From Acidimicrobiales bacterium (GTDB lineage: Bacteria > Actinomycetota > Acidimicrobiia > Acidimicrobiales > Aldehydirespiratoraceae): 15,729 nt of DNA. This document shows, piece after piece, positions 1 through 13,071 of this stretch. The stretch is taken from positions 1 through 15,729 of the forward strand of contig BQJV01000022.1 of NCBI GenBank assembly GCA_021604885.1, read 5' to 3'. Position 1 is the stretch's first letter. Every line of letters starts with the position of its first letter. Both the position numbers and the translations under genes were made by a program. The notes beneath the pieces were generated by a model. The model was not told the origin of the DNA and made no database searches. It saw only the letters and a list, made by a program, of their open reading frames with translations.

Positions 1-797
1 GCCCAGCGGGCGCCCCGGGCGAGGGCCTCCCCCATCATCATGCCGCTGTTGCAGCACACGTCGAACACGGTCCGACCGGCGAAGCCGCCGCCATGACGGG
101 CGAGCATCGCTTCGATCGCCTCGATCCGGGAGGTCGTGTCGCGGCGACCCGGCGCTCGTCGACCGGGCACGTCCTGGTAGAGAAACCGTTCGCCGCCGTT
201 GACGACGCTGAGCACGTCACCGAAATGCAGCGTTTCTTCGTGGCGCTCGATGACCCGATCGGTCAGTGCTGCCCGGTCCGCCGGACCGGGTCCGGCTCCC
301 GAGCCGCCTGGCCCGGTGACGACAACCCCGCCCGATGGGTTGGTGACCGCGTCGTAGGGTCGCGGCCCGCCATCGAGCCATGCCGCGGTCACCGCGACGG
401 AACGGGCATCCACCGCCGCGGGATCGACGGTGTCGAGCACGAGATAGGCGGCGTCCGGCGGGAACACCTCGGCCGCGGCTCCGAAGACGGTCACCGCGGC
501 GGGTCCGGGGGCGACGACGATCCCATCCTCGCTCTCGGTCACGGGGACATCCGCCGCAGCGGCCCGCGAGCGCACCGCATCGACGCCGAGGTCCGACCAT
601 CCGTCGAGCGGCGCCTGCCACGGTCCGTCATCGGCACTGTCGCCATCGCGGCGTGCCTTCGCCCGGCGATAGCGCGCGAGCTTCAACGCAACGACGCCCT
701 CCTTGGCGAGGCGATGTGCGACGGGGACGCGCTTGAGCGAACGCCGTGCGACGTTGCGTACGGCGGCACGGACGCCGGTGGTGCTGACCTCAGCCAT
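1..797 (-). CDS. Class I SAM-dependent methyltransferase, 3' part cut off by window edge
   Basis: The minus-strand frame from the ATG at 797 stays open to base 1, giving 265 complete codons and no stop, so the gene continues outside the window. Residues about 244-255 read VFDVCCNSGMMM, which fits motif I of Rossmann-fold methyltransferases (hydrophobic-D-x-x-C-N-x-G), the loop that holds S-adenosylmethionine. Just before it, a segment with RRDTTSRIEAIEAML resembles the helix leading into the SAM domain in CmoB-like and related methyltransferases. The first 60 residues are strongly basic (many R and K). About 180 further residues before motif I match nothing I recognise, and they include a Gly/Pro-rich loop near residues 155-175. 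The acceptor cannot be named because the substrate half is missing. The gene lies 48 bp downstream of the nitronate monooxygenase on the same strand, but probably has its own promoter. No Shine-Dalgarno precedes the ATG. Confidence 0.72.
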   Translation of the reverse strand, partial: MAEVSTTGVRAAVRNVARRSLKRVPVAHRLAKEGVVALKLARYRRAKARRDGDSADDGPWQAPLDGWSDLGVDAVRSRAAAADVPVTESEDGIVVAPGPAAVTVFGAAAEVFPPDAAYLVLDTVDPAAVDARSVAVTAAWLDGGPRPYDAVTNPSGGVVVTGPGGSGAGPGPADRAALTDRVIERHEETLHFGDVLSVVNGGERFLYQDVPGRRAPGRRDTTSRIEAIEAMLARHGGGFAGRTVFDVCCNSGMMMGEALARGARW

Positions 798-804
798 CGC
801 GCCG

Positions 805-810
805 AGGGTA
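805..810 (-). promoter_or_regulatory. Candidate -10 box of a leaderless promoter for the methyltransferase
   Basis: On the minus strand the hexamer TACCCT (TANNNT type) is followed by exactly 7 nt and then the ATG at 797, with no purine-rich ribosome site between. This is the geometry of leaderless actinobacterial transcripts, where transcription starts at or next to the first base of the start codon. No convincing -35 hexamer is visible. The call rests on spacing, and on two further genes in the window with the same arrangement. Confidence 0.4.
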
Positions 811-845
811 CCGGTCGGCTCTGCGACGAGACAGAGGCGGCCGGC

Positions 846-1994
846 TCAATAGTCCAGATAGCCCTTGAGGCCCTCGACCGCTTCGATGAACTCCTCGACC
901 ATCTCCATGACGACCTGCGTGGACGACTTGCGCTGGTTCATGGTGCCGACGATCTGCCCGACGAAGTAGTTCGACAGCTTCTCCGCCCCGGAGCCGGCGT
1001 TGTGCGCGGCGCGGTTGATCCGCCGCTGCGCTTCGGCGGTCAGGATCGGCTGGAGCGGCATGCCGAGCGGGTCGGGCGTGTCCGCGCTCTCCCATTCGTC
1101 CGTCCAGGCCGACTTCAGCATGCGGGCGTGTTTGCCCGTGAGCGAACGCGAGCGGATCGTGTCCGCCGATGTCGCGGCGAGGAACTTGTCCTTCACGACC
1201 GGGTGGGTCTCGGCCTCGTCGGTGGTGAGCCATACCGAACCGCACCACACTCCCTGCGCTCCGAGCGCCATCGACGCCGCCATCTGCCGTCCGCGACCGA
1301 TGCCGCCGGCACCGAGGACGGGTCGCGACGTCGCGTCCACGATCTCGGGGATGAGGACCATGGTGCCGATCTCGCCGGTGTGGCCGCCGGCCTCGGAGCC
1401 CTGGGCGATGATGATGTCGACGCCCGCACGCTCGTGGGCCTCGGCATGCGACGGCCGACCGGCGAGGGCGCCGACGATCCGGCCCGCGCCCTTCACGGCG
1501 TCGATCATGTGCTGGGGCGGCGGGCCGAGCGCGTTGGCGACGAAGGCCGTCTTCTTCGCGAGAGCGACGTCGATCTGGGGACCGGCGGCGTTCGCCGAGA
1601 ACGGTGCCGCACCGCTGCGGTCCATCCCGCCTTGCCCGCGCCGCTCGTCGTCGTCACTCGCCGGCAGCGGCGGAACGTCGTAGCGAGCGAGGATGTCGTC
1701 GAGAAACTCACGGTGCTCGCCGGGGATCAGCTGGACGAGATCGGCCGTGGTGTAGCCACCCTGGTCGTCGCCCGCGTACTTGGCCGGGATGATGAGATCG
1801 ACGCCGTAGGGCTTGTCGCCGATCTCGTCCTCGATCCAGTCCAGGTCGATCTCCAACTGCTCGGGCGAGTGGGCGACGGCGCCCAGCACACCGAGGCCGC
1901 CGGCCTTCGAGACCGCGGCAACCACATCGCGGCAGTGACTGAACGCGAAGATCGGGAACTCCAGATCCAGCATTTCGGTGACGTCGTTCTTCAT
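846..1994 (-). CDS. Nitronate monooxygenase / 2-nitropropane dioxygenase family FMN protein
   Basis: This 382-residue protein belongs to the NPD/NMO family of FMN-dependent TIM-barrel enzymes, which oxidise alkyl nitronates or related carbon acids with O2 and act in the cytosol. The N-terminus has PIFAFSHCRDVVAAV and AGGLGVLGA, typical of the first barrel strand and phosphate region. Residues about 199-207 (GSEAGGHTG) hold the conserved catalytic-base histidine (H205). GAGGIGRG at about 228-235 and the following GAQGVWCGS fit the FMN phosphate-binding segment. Between residues about 72 and 145 there is an extra acidic, proline-rich stretch lacking in the shortest family members; I recall a similar longer form in mycobacterial homologues. 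The frame could start at a GTG at 2000, but GAGAG (2000-2004) lies 5 nt before the ATG at 1994, so I prefer that ATG. The physiological substrate is unknown; detoxification of propionate-3-nitronate is the usual role. Confidence 0.88.
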   Translation of the reverse strand: MKNDVTEMLDLEFPIFAFSHCRDVVAAVSKAGGLGVLGAVAHSPEQLEIDLDWIEDEIGDKPYGVDLIIPAKYAGDDQGGYTTADLVQLIPGEHREFLDDILARYDVPPLPASDDDERRGQGGMDRSGAAPFSANAAGPQIDVALAKKTAFVANALGPPPQHMIDAVKGAGRIVGALAGRPSHAEAHERAGVDIIIAQGSEAGGHTGEIGTMVLIPEIVDATSRPVLGAGGIGRGRQMAASMALGAQGVWCGSVWLTTDEAETHPVVKDKFLAATSADTIRSRSLTGKHARMLKSAWTDEWESADTPDPLGMPLQPILTAEAQRRINRAAHNAGSGAEKLSNYFVGQIVGTMNQRKSSTQVVMEMVEEFIEAVEGLKGYLDY

Positions 1995-2169
1995 GATCAC
2001 TCTCGTTCGATTCGACGGGTCGCCGCGACGCTACCCGCCGCCCTCGCGGAGCCTGACATCACGGCTGCCGGGTCCGCGCTCGGAATGCCGGCGCTGCTCA
2101 CGCACGGCCCTCGACACGGACGGAACCGTGCTCGTAGAGTGCCGTTCAGCTCGAGGAAACAGTGCGCAC
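1995..2169. promoter_or_regulatory. Divergent intergenic region between nitronate monooxygenase and giant secreted protein
   Basis: These 175 bases separate two outward-facing genes and must hold both promoters. On the minus strand TAGCGT at 2028-2033 is a possible -10 for the monooxygenase, leaving a leader of roughly 27 nt. The same hexamer appears as the -10 candidate of the sulfotransferase. On the plus strand a separate promoter candidate is listed at 2111-2140. The plus-strand frame is open through this region, but the translation is unlike protein (runs of R, S and P) and precedes a clear signal peptide, so I do not treat it as coding. Confidence 0.45.
2111..2140 (+). promoter_or_regulatory. 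Candidate sigma70-type promoter for the giant secreted protein
   Basis: TCGACA (2111-2116) and TAGAGT (2135-2140) are separated by 18 bp and resemble TTGACA and TATAAT (5/6 for the first; TAnnnT retained in the second). The predicted start near 2147 leaves a leader of about 23 nt. GAGGA at 2153-2157 lies 12 nt before the ATG at 2170, somewhat far for a ribosome site. A 5-bp dyad, CACGG-N6-CCGTG at 2115-2130, sits between the two boxes where a repressor could bind. This is pattern matching only. Confidence 0.35.
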
Positions 2170-8777
<6,608 letters not shown>

Positions 8778-8781
<4 letters not shown>

Positions 8782-8798
8782 CGGACACCGTCACGGTG
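8778..8798 (+). other. Overlapping dyads at the end of the giant gene
   Basis: GTGACGG (8778-8784) and CCGTCAC (8788-8794) can pair with a 3-nt loop ACA, and the stem includes the TGA stop. The right arm is also part of a perfect 13-bp palindrome CACCGTCACGGTG (8786-8798). No T-tract follows, so it is not a standard intrinsic terminator. It could be a weak terminator, an mRNA 3'-end stem, or an operator for the dioxygenase promoter downstream. Confidence 0.35.
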
Positions 8799-8824
8799 AG
8801 CGGCGATCCAAACGCCACTCGGTC

Positions 8825-8830
8825 TACGCT
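8825..8830 (+). promoter_or_regulatory. Candidate -10 box of a leaderless promoter for the dioxygenase
   Basis: TACGCT is followed by 7 nt and the ATG at 8838, and no Shine-Dalgarno is present. This is the same geometry as at the methyltransferase. A -35 box is not evident about 17 bp upstream. The palindrome at 8786-8798 lies about 27 bp upstream of the box. Confidence 0.4.
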
Positions 8831-8837
8831 CCCCGGC

Positions 8838-9707
8838 ATGACGGACGCCACCGCTCTCGACATCACGCCGACGGCCGGCGCGCTCGGTGCGATCGTGCGC
8901 GGCCTGGATCTGCACGCCGACGTGTCCGACGCCGACATCGCGGCGATCCAGAGGGCGCTTCTCGACTACAAGGTGATCTTCCTGCCCGATCAGCATCTGG
9001 ATCGGGACCAACACGTCGCTCTGGGGCGCCGGTTCGGGGACCTGGAGTCGTTCCATCCGTCCGACGAGGACATCGACGATCCGGACAAGACCCACCCGGA
9101 GGTGTTGTCACTGCGCAGCGAGCAGGGATTGATCGCCGATCTCTGGCACACCGACGTGACGTGGTCCGAGACACCGCCCGTCGCCTCGCTCGTCCGGATG
9201 GAACTGACTCCCGACCACGGCGGCGACACGATCTGGAGCAATCAGGCAGCCGCATTCGCGGCACTCTCCGCGCCGATGCGCGAGATGCTGCTCGGCCTCA
9301 CCGCCGTGCACACCGGCCGGCCGCTCGGTCATCCCAATCTGCGAGCGACCCACCCCGTTGTGCGCGCCCATCCGGAGACCGGCGAGGCGTGCCTCTACGT
9401 CAACCGCCAGTTCACCAAGTACATCGCCGAGCTCTCACCCGGCGAGGGCGACGCGCTCCTGACGTACCTCTTCAACTGGTGCGAGCAACCGCAGTTCACC
9501 TATCGGCACCAATGGAGCAAGGGAACGGTGGCGATGTGGGACAACCGCTGCACGATGCACTACGTCGTCAACGATTTCGTCGGGCCCCGGATCCTCGAGC
9601 GGGTCACCATCACGGGCGACGACCCACAACCGGCAGGCGACGTGCGCTGGCCGGCCTACAAAGTGACCGGCGTCTCCGCCTCGGCGGGCCCCACACTGAT
9701 GCGCTGA
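8838..9707 (+). CDS. TauD/TfdA-family Fe(II)/2-oxoglutarate-dependent dioxygenase
   Basis: This 289-residue protein is close in length to TauD. Such enzymes couple 2-oxoglutarate decarboxylation to hydroxylation of a substrate, often releasing sulfite, sulfate or an aldehyde. The iron facial triad is visible: H104 and D106 in LWHTDVTW and H241 in CTMHY. R255 in LERVTI, 14 residues after the distal histidine, fits the 2-oxoglutarate carboxylate clamp. The N-terminus (DITPTAGALGAIVRGLDL) and VIFLPDQ are typical of the family. The ATG at 8838 starts just before this conserved N-terminus. A GTG at 8778 overlapping the upstream stop is in frame but would add 20 non-conserved residues. The substrate cannot be told from sequence: taurine, alkyl sulfates, phenoxyacetates and others are used by relatives. 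No sulfonate transporter or sulfite gene is nearby. Confidence 0.9.
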   Translation: MTDATALDITPTAGALGAIVRGLDLHADVSDADIAAIQRALLDYKVIFLPDQHLDRDQHVALGRRFGDLESFHPSDEDIDDPDKTHPEVLSLRSEQGLIADLWHTDVTWSETPPVASLVRMELTPDHGGDTIWSNQAAAFAALSAPMREMLLGLTAVHTGRPLGHPNLRATHPVVRAHPETGEACLYVNRQFTKYIAELSPGEGDALLTYLFNWCEQPQFTYRHQWSKGTVAMWDNRCTMHYVVNDFVGPRILERVTITGDDPQPAGDVRWPAYKVTGVSASAGPTLMR

Positions 9708-9746
9708 GCCGCCGGGCGGTAGCCGGTGAAGATCTTCTCGAAGCAG

Positions 9747-9762
9747 CGTGATCCGCGTCACA
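9747..9762 (+). promoter_or_regulatory. CRP/FNR-type binding site upstream of the first esterase
   Basis: CGTGA-N6-TCACA differs from the CRP consensus half-sites TGTGA-N6-TCACA only in the outermost base of the left half. Its centre lies between 9754 and 9755. If the TACGGT at 9784-9789 is the -10 box, transcription starts near 9796 and the site is centred at -41.5, the class II activator position. The poor -35 (CAGTCC) is what an activator-dependent promoter would show. Confidence 0.5.
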
Positions 9763-9783
9763 GTCCTGTTCGGCATCCATCCG

Positions 9784-9789
9784 TACGGT
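9784..9789 (+). promoter_or_regulatory. Candidate -10 box for the first esterase
   Basis: TACGGT fits TANNNT. It predicts a start near 9796 and a leader of about 38 nt that contains GAGG (9822-9825), 8 nt before the GTG start. Its position relative to the CRP-like dyad is the main support. Confidence 0.4.
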
Positions 9790-9833
9790 GATGTCAGCGG
9801 CCATCCGGCCGTTCCCGACACGAGGCGGACACC

Positions 9834-10973
9834 GTGGAGAACTCGACAACCCGTGTCTTCGACGCGCTCCCGCGCCGGCAGCAGCGGGCCCGGATCGCAC
9901 TCCTCGCCCTCGTCCTCACTGCGCTCGTCGCCACCATCGGTCTCACCCGAGCGATGCCGGCCGGCGGTGCCCCTTCTGGCTCGCTCGAGGTCGCTTCGGC
10001 ACCGCGGCCGGTGATCGCCGACCGCCCCGGGACTGCTCCGACGCCGCAGCCGGTGATCGCCGTTCCGGCCGCGCCGCCGCAGCGCACGCCGGGGCCCGCC
10101 TTCCTCGTGCCCGATCCCCGAGCCGGTGACCTGCGGACCGATGCCGAAGCCGACGTCCTCCCCGCCGGCTACGCCGCCGATGCGCCGGCGTCCGTCATCC
10201 GCGACATCAGCTACGGCCCCGCCGACACCCACCTGCTCGATCTCTACCTGCCTGACGACACGAACCCGCCGGTCATCGTCTTCCTGCACTCCGGCGGATG
10301 GATCGGCGGCGACCGGACCTACGTGCCCGAACTGTTGCGTCGCCATCTCGAGCGTGGGTACGCGGTTGCGTCGGTGGAGTACCGATTGGCTCCCGACCAC
10401 CCGTTTCCGGCGCCGATCCACGACGTGAAGCGGGCCATCCGGGAGCTGAAGGTGATCGGTGCGGAATCGGACATGATCGACGGCGACCGCGTCGTGCTCT
10501 ATGGCACCTCCGCCGGTGGCCATCTGGCCGCATTCGTCGCCGCGACCGACGGCCGGTTCGAGCCGACCGGTCTCACCTCGGCACAGGCGGCGGAGGACTC
10601 CAGCGTGCGGGGCGTCGTCGTCGCCGTCGGACCGACGGACCTCGTGCAGATGTACGACCATCCGAACGTCTGGGCCCGGGGTATGAGCGGCGCTCATGCC
10701 GGTTGCGAGCCCTGTCACACCGACCAGCTCGCGATCCCGAGCGTCGCCAACCACCTCCACGGCGACCTGCCGCCCGCCCACTGGATCTACGGCGAGCTGG
10801 ATCCGTTGGTCGACGCTGAGCTGCAGGGCCGGCTGATGGCCGACGCGTGGGGCACCGCGGCGGGCACCGAGTTCTCCTCGTTCGACCTCGTCGAAGGCGC
10901 CGATCACAATCTCGACGAGACGCTGATCAACGAGCGCTTCGTCGAGTCGTTCCTCGACCGCATCACGGCCTGA
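9834..10973 (+). CDS. Exported alpha/beta-hydrolase (carboxylesterase, BD-FAE/HSL-like), copy 1
   Basis: This 379-residue protein begins at a GTG with GAGG 8 nt upstream. Residues 20-38 form one hydrophobic segment after a basic stretch (RRQQRARI), a signal peptide or membrane anchor. It is followed by an Ala/Pro-rich linker to about residue 95. The hydrolase domain has the oxyanion motif HSGGW (H152), the nucleophile elbow GTSAGG (S226), an acid in ELDPLVDA (D323) and the base in GADHNLDE (H358), a complete catalytic triad. Such enzymes cleave esters of acyl chains, aryl acids or acetylated sugars; the substrate is not evident. C291 and C294 (CEPC) could form a disulfide outside the cell. 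The domain is a close paralogue of the gene at 11940-13067. The stop lies 5 bp from the stop of the convergent sulfotransferase. Confidence 0.9.
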   Translation: MENSTTRVFDALPRRQQRARIALLALVLTALVATIGLTRAMPAGGAPSGSLEVASAPRPVIADRPGTAPTPQPVIAVPAAPPQRTPGPAFLVPDPRAGDLRTDAEADVLPAGYAADAPASVIRDISYGPADTHLLDLYLPDDTNPPVIVFLHSGGWIGGDRTYVPELLRRHLERGYAVASVEYRLAPDHPFPAPIHDVKRAIRELKVIGAESDMIDGDRVVLYGTSAGGHLAAFVAATDGRFEPTGLTSAQAAEDSSVRGVVVAVGPTDLVQMYDHPNVWARGMSGAHAGCEPCHTDQLAIPSVANHLHGDLPPAHWIYGELDPLVDAELQGRLMADAWGTAAGTEFSSFDLVEGADHNLDETLINERFVESFLDRITA

Positions 10974-10978
10974 CCGAC

Positions 10979-11773
10979 CTACCGGTCCTCGGACATCTTG
11001 CAGGCGTGCTCGTAGAGCTCGCGATCGAGCATCGTGTCGGCCTCGATCGCGTTGATGAGCGACGCTGACACGACCGCCCGGTTCGAGGAGACGCGCACCC
11101 GACCGGTCTGCTCGCACGCGACGCCGGCCCGTCGCGTCAGCTGCGTGGCCAGGGAATCGAGCCGTTCGGTAACTCCCACCACGTCCATCCGCCGCAGACG
11201 AAGGACGGCCCGATCCAGGTCGGCGTCCACCATGGTCGTCGCGTCGAGGACGCCGGTTGCCAGCGCCGAGAGCAAGACCGTTCGGACCTCCTCAGGATCC
11301 GCGTCTGCGGCCGAGTCCGCGGGCCCGGCTGCCTCCCGCTCGGAGCGATACGTCGATTCGTCCGCCGAGAAAAGGCGCGTCTGGTAGTTGCGCAGTCGGT
11401 CGCGCCAAGCGGGAATCTCGTAGATCGCTTCGAGGTCGTCCGGCGTGGCCTCGTAGGCAGCGACCTGTCGCAGATGCGAGATCGTGCGGGCTGTCGGCTC
11501 ACGAAGCACCGTCACGTGGAGGTGCTGCGGCGCAACCTCCTCTGCCACCCATGCCGGCACGTGCGGCGTGAGCAGATCGAACTCCGCGCCGCCTCGCGTG
11601 CGTTCGAGGACCGCGTCGATCGAACCCTTCTCAGCGAAGCGTGCTGCTGCGGTCGGATAGCAACGCTGGGGCGAGTACGACGGCGAGAGCGCTCGGATGA
11701 GTGCCGTACCACCGGTCTTCATGACGTGAACGAAGAAGATCGGACTGGGTGTGGCGGGGATCTCGATGCCCAT
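10979..11773 (-). CDS. Sulfotransferase family protein (PAPS-dependent type)
   Basis: The 264-residue product begins MGIEIPATPSPIFFVHVMKT. K19-TGGT (residues 19-23, after FFVHVM) is the 5'-phosphosulfate-binding loop of sulfotransferases. LREPTARTISHL near 90-101 gives R91 and S99 with the 8-residue spacing of the 3'-phosphate-binding motif. The family moves sulfate from PAPS to hydroxyls or amines of sugars, lipids or proteins; the acceptor is unknown. A low-complexity acidic insert (AGPADSAADADPEE) lies near residues 155-168. The frame extends upstream past 11773 to 12166, but that part is antisense to the esterase at 11940, so I start at the ATG at 11773. That start has no Shine-Dalgarno and a -10-like box 8 nt before it. 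The gene is sandwiched, in the opposite direction, between two paralogous esterases. No PAPS synthesis genes are in the window. Confidence 0.83.
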   Translation of the reverse strand: MGIEIPATPSPIFFVHVMKTGGTALIRALSPSYSPQRCYPTAAARFAEKGSIDAVLERTRGGAEFDLLTPHVPAWVAEEVAPQHLHVTVLREPTARTISHLRQVAAYEATPDDLEAIYEIPAWRDRLRNYQTRLFSADESTYRSEREAAGPADSAADADPEEVRTVLLSALATGVLDATTMVDADLDRAVLRLRRMDVVGVTERLDSLATQLTRRAGVACEQTGRVRVSSNRAVVSASLINAIEADTMLDRELYEHACKMSEDR

Positions 11774-11781
11774 GACGGTCG

Positions 11782-11810
11782 ACGCTATCGATCCCGAGCG
11801 GGCATGTCTG
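11782..11810 (-). promoter_or_regulatory. Candidate leaderless promoter of the sulfotransferase
   Basis: Read on the minus strand, CAGACA (11805-11810) is followed by 17 bp and TAGCGT (11782-11787), then 8 nt and the ATG at 11773. The -35 matches the last four bases of TTGACA, and the -10 fits TANNNT. This is the most complete of the three leaderless-type promoters in the window. Confidence 0.45.
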
Positions 11811-11837
11811 ATCGGCGTGAGGCGCCGGAGTTTTGGT

Positions 11838-11849
11838 GTTCTCGGGAAC
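11838..11849 (+). promoter_or_regulatory. Inverted repeat GTTC-TCGG-GAAC between sulfotransferase and second esterase
   Basis: The perfect 4-bp arms of GTTCTCGGGAAC lie in the 166-bp divergent region 11774-11939, beyond the sulfotransferase promoter and about 90 bp before the esterase start. It could be an operator shared by both genes. The rest of the region shows no clear -10/-35 pair for the esterase, only the ribosome site AGAGG at 11924-11928. Confidence 0.3.
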
Positions 11850-11939
11850 GGATCGGCCGACGGAGACGTCATAGGACACAACGACCCCCCATCCCGTGTC
11901 CCGGCGGAGACATCCCGGGCATCAGAGGCAGACACCCCC

Positions 11940-13067
11940 GTGCGCCCTTCGAGAGTACCTTCACCCGACGCGCCCCGACGAGGGCGCACCAGCGACCAGC
12001 GCGGCGTCCTCGTGCTGCTCGGCGCCATCCTGCTCGTCGCCGCGATGGGCGTCACGCCAAGCATCGTCTCCGGGCAGCCGACCGTCGTCGAGGACCCGGG
12101 CGACGGCGCCACGTCGACCTCGACATCGGCGCCCGCCGTCGAGCGCATCAGCGATCCGACCACCACAACGACCCTCGTCGGTCCGATCCAGGTCCAGCTC
12201 GTCGCCGACCCGCGACCCGGCGATCTGCGCGTCGACCCGAATGGCGACGTCCTGCCGTCGGACTACGAGCCGACGAACGCGCGCGAAGTCCGTCGCGACG
12301 TCGAGTACGGACCCGACCCGTACCATCGCTACGACCTGTACCTCCCAGCCGACGACGGCGCGCCGCTCATCGTCTACCTCCACTCCGGGGGTTGGATCGG
12401 TGGCGACCGGTCCTACGTCCCACCGATGGTGCTCCGCTTCCTCGAGCTCGGCTATGCGGTCGCATCGGTCGAGTACCGGATCGCGCCGGACAGCACGTTC
12501 CCCGAACCGGTCGAGGACGTGAAGCGGGCGATTCGCGAGCTGAAGGCGATGGGGGCCGAGACCGGCCTCGTCGACCCGGACCGCGTCGTCGTCTACGGAA
12601 CCTCCGCCGGTGGTCACCTGGGCGCGTTCGCCGCGGCAACGGTCGGCGAGTTCGAGCCGACCGACCTGTCCCCGACCGCCCAGGCGTTCGACTCGAGCGT
12701 CGCCGCACTCGTGTCGGCGGTGGGTCCGACGGACCTCGTCCAGATGTACAGCCACCCGAATGCGTGGGCAGCACCGATGACCGGCACGTTCATGGGTTGC
12801 TTCCCGACCTGCACCGCCGATCAGCTCCGCCCGGCAAACCCCGCCGAGTACCTCCACGCCGACCTGCCGCCCGCGTACTGGGCCTACGGATCGCTGGACC
12901 CGCTCGTCGATGCCGATGCGCAGGGTGTTGTCATCGCTGACGCGTGGGCGGCCGCCGGGGCGCAGAGTTGGCTCGACATCGTGGAGAACGGCGACCACAA
13001 CCTGGACGGCACGCTCGTCAACCAGCGCGCGATCGAGAACTTCCTGGCGCAGGCCGTCGCCGGCTGA
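11940..13067 (+). CDS. Exported alpha/beta-hydrolase (carboxylesterase, BD-FAE/HSL-like), copy 2
   Basis: This 375-residue paralogue of the esterase at 9834 starts at the GTG at 11940. AGAGG lies 11 nt upstream, and the leader (gaggcagacacccccGTG) resembles that of copy 1 (gaggcggacaccGTG), which supports both starts. The longer open frame from 11751 overlaps the divergent gene and its promoter. Residues 22-43 are a single hydrophobic segment, followed by a Thr/Ser-rich linker (TSTSTSAP, TTTTT). The triad is intact: HSGGW (H148), GTSAGG (S222), SLDPLVDA (D320), NGDHNLDG (H353). The pair C287/C291 (CFPTC) has one more residue between cysteines than copy 1. Long core segments are the same in both copies, e.g. 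GYAVASVEYR, DVKRAIRELK and VGPTDLVQMY. The stop is 4 bp from that of the convergent regulator. The substrate is unknown, and differing linkers suggest divergence after duplication. Confidence 0.9.
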   Translation: MRPSRVPSPDAPRRGRTSDQRGVLVLLGAILLVAAMGVTPSIVSGQPTVVEDPGDGATSTSTSAPAVERISDPTTTTTLVGPIQVQLVADPRPGDLRVDPNGDVLPSDYEPTNAREVRRDVEYGPDPYHRYDLYLPADDGAPLIVYLHSGGWIGGDRSYVPPMVLRFLELGYAVASVEYRIAPDSTFPEPVEDVKRAIRELKAMGAETGLVDPDRVVVYGTSAGGHLGAFAAATVGEFEPTDLSPTAQAFDSSVAALVSAVGPTDLVQMYSHPNAWAAPMTGTFMGCFPTCTADQLRPANPAEYLHADLPPAYWAYGSLDPLVDADAQGVVIADAWAAAGAQSWLDIVENGDHNLDGTLVNQRAIENFLAQAVAG

Positions 13068-13071
13068 CCGA

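Noticed and set aside
1978..2169. Upstream extension of the giant protein to an ATG at 1978
   Set aside because: It would overlap the divergent monooxygenase gene and place 64 Arg/Ser/Pro-rich residues before a clean signal peptide.
9710..9726. GC-rich dyad CCGCC-G-GGCGG after the dioxygenase as a terminator
   Set aside because: The loop is a single base and no T-run follows, so it does not meet the shape of an intrinsic terminator.
9435..11117. Minus-strand open frame of 560 codons
   Set aside because: It is antisense to the dioxygenase and esterase copy 1, which have complete catalytic residues. Composition is typical of a shadow frame.
8838..11773. Dioxygenase plus sulfotransferase as a sulfur-metabolism cluster
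   Set aside because: The two genes face opposite ways, are separated by an esterase, and there is no sulfonate/sulfate transporter, sulfite handling or PAPS synthesis gene nearby. Substrates are unknown.
11774..12166. N-terminal extension of the sulfotransferase frame
   Set aside because: The extension is antisense to esterase copy 2 and to the divergent promoter region. Conserved sequence begins right after the ATG at 11773, with a -10-like box 8 nt upstream.
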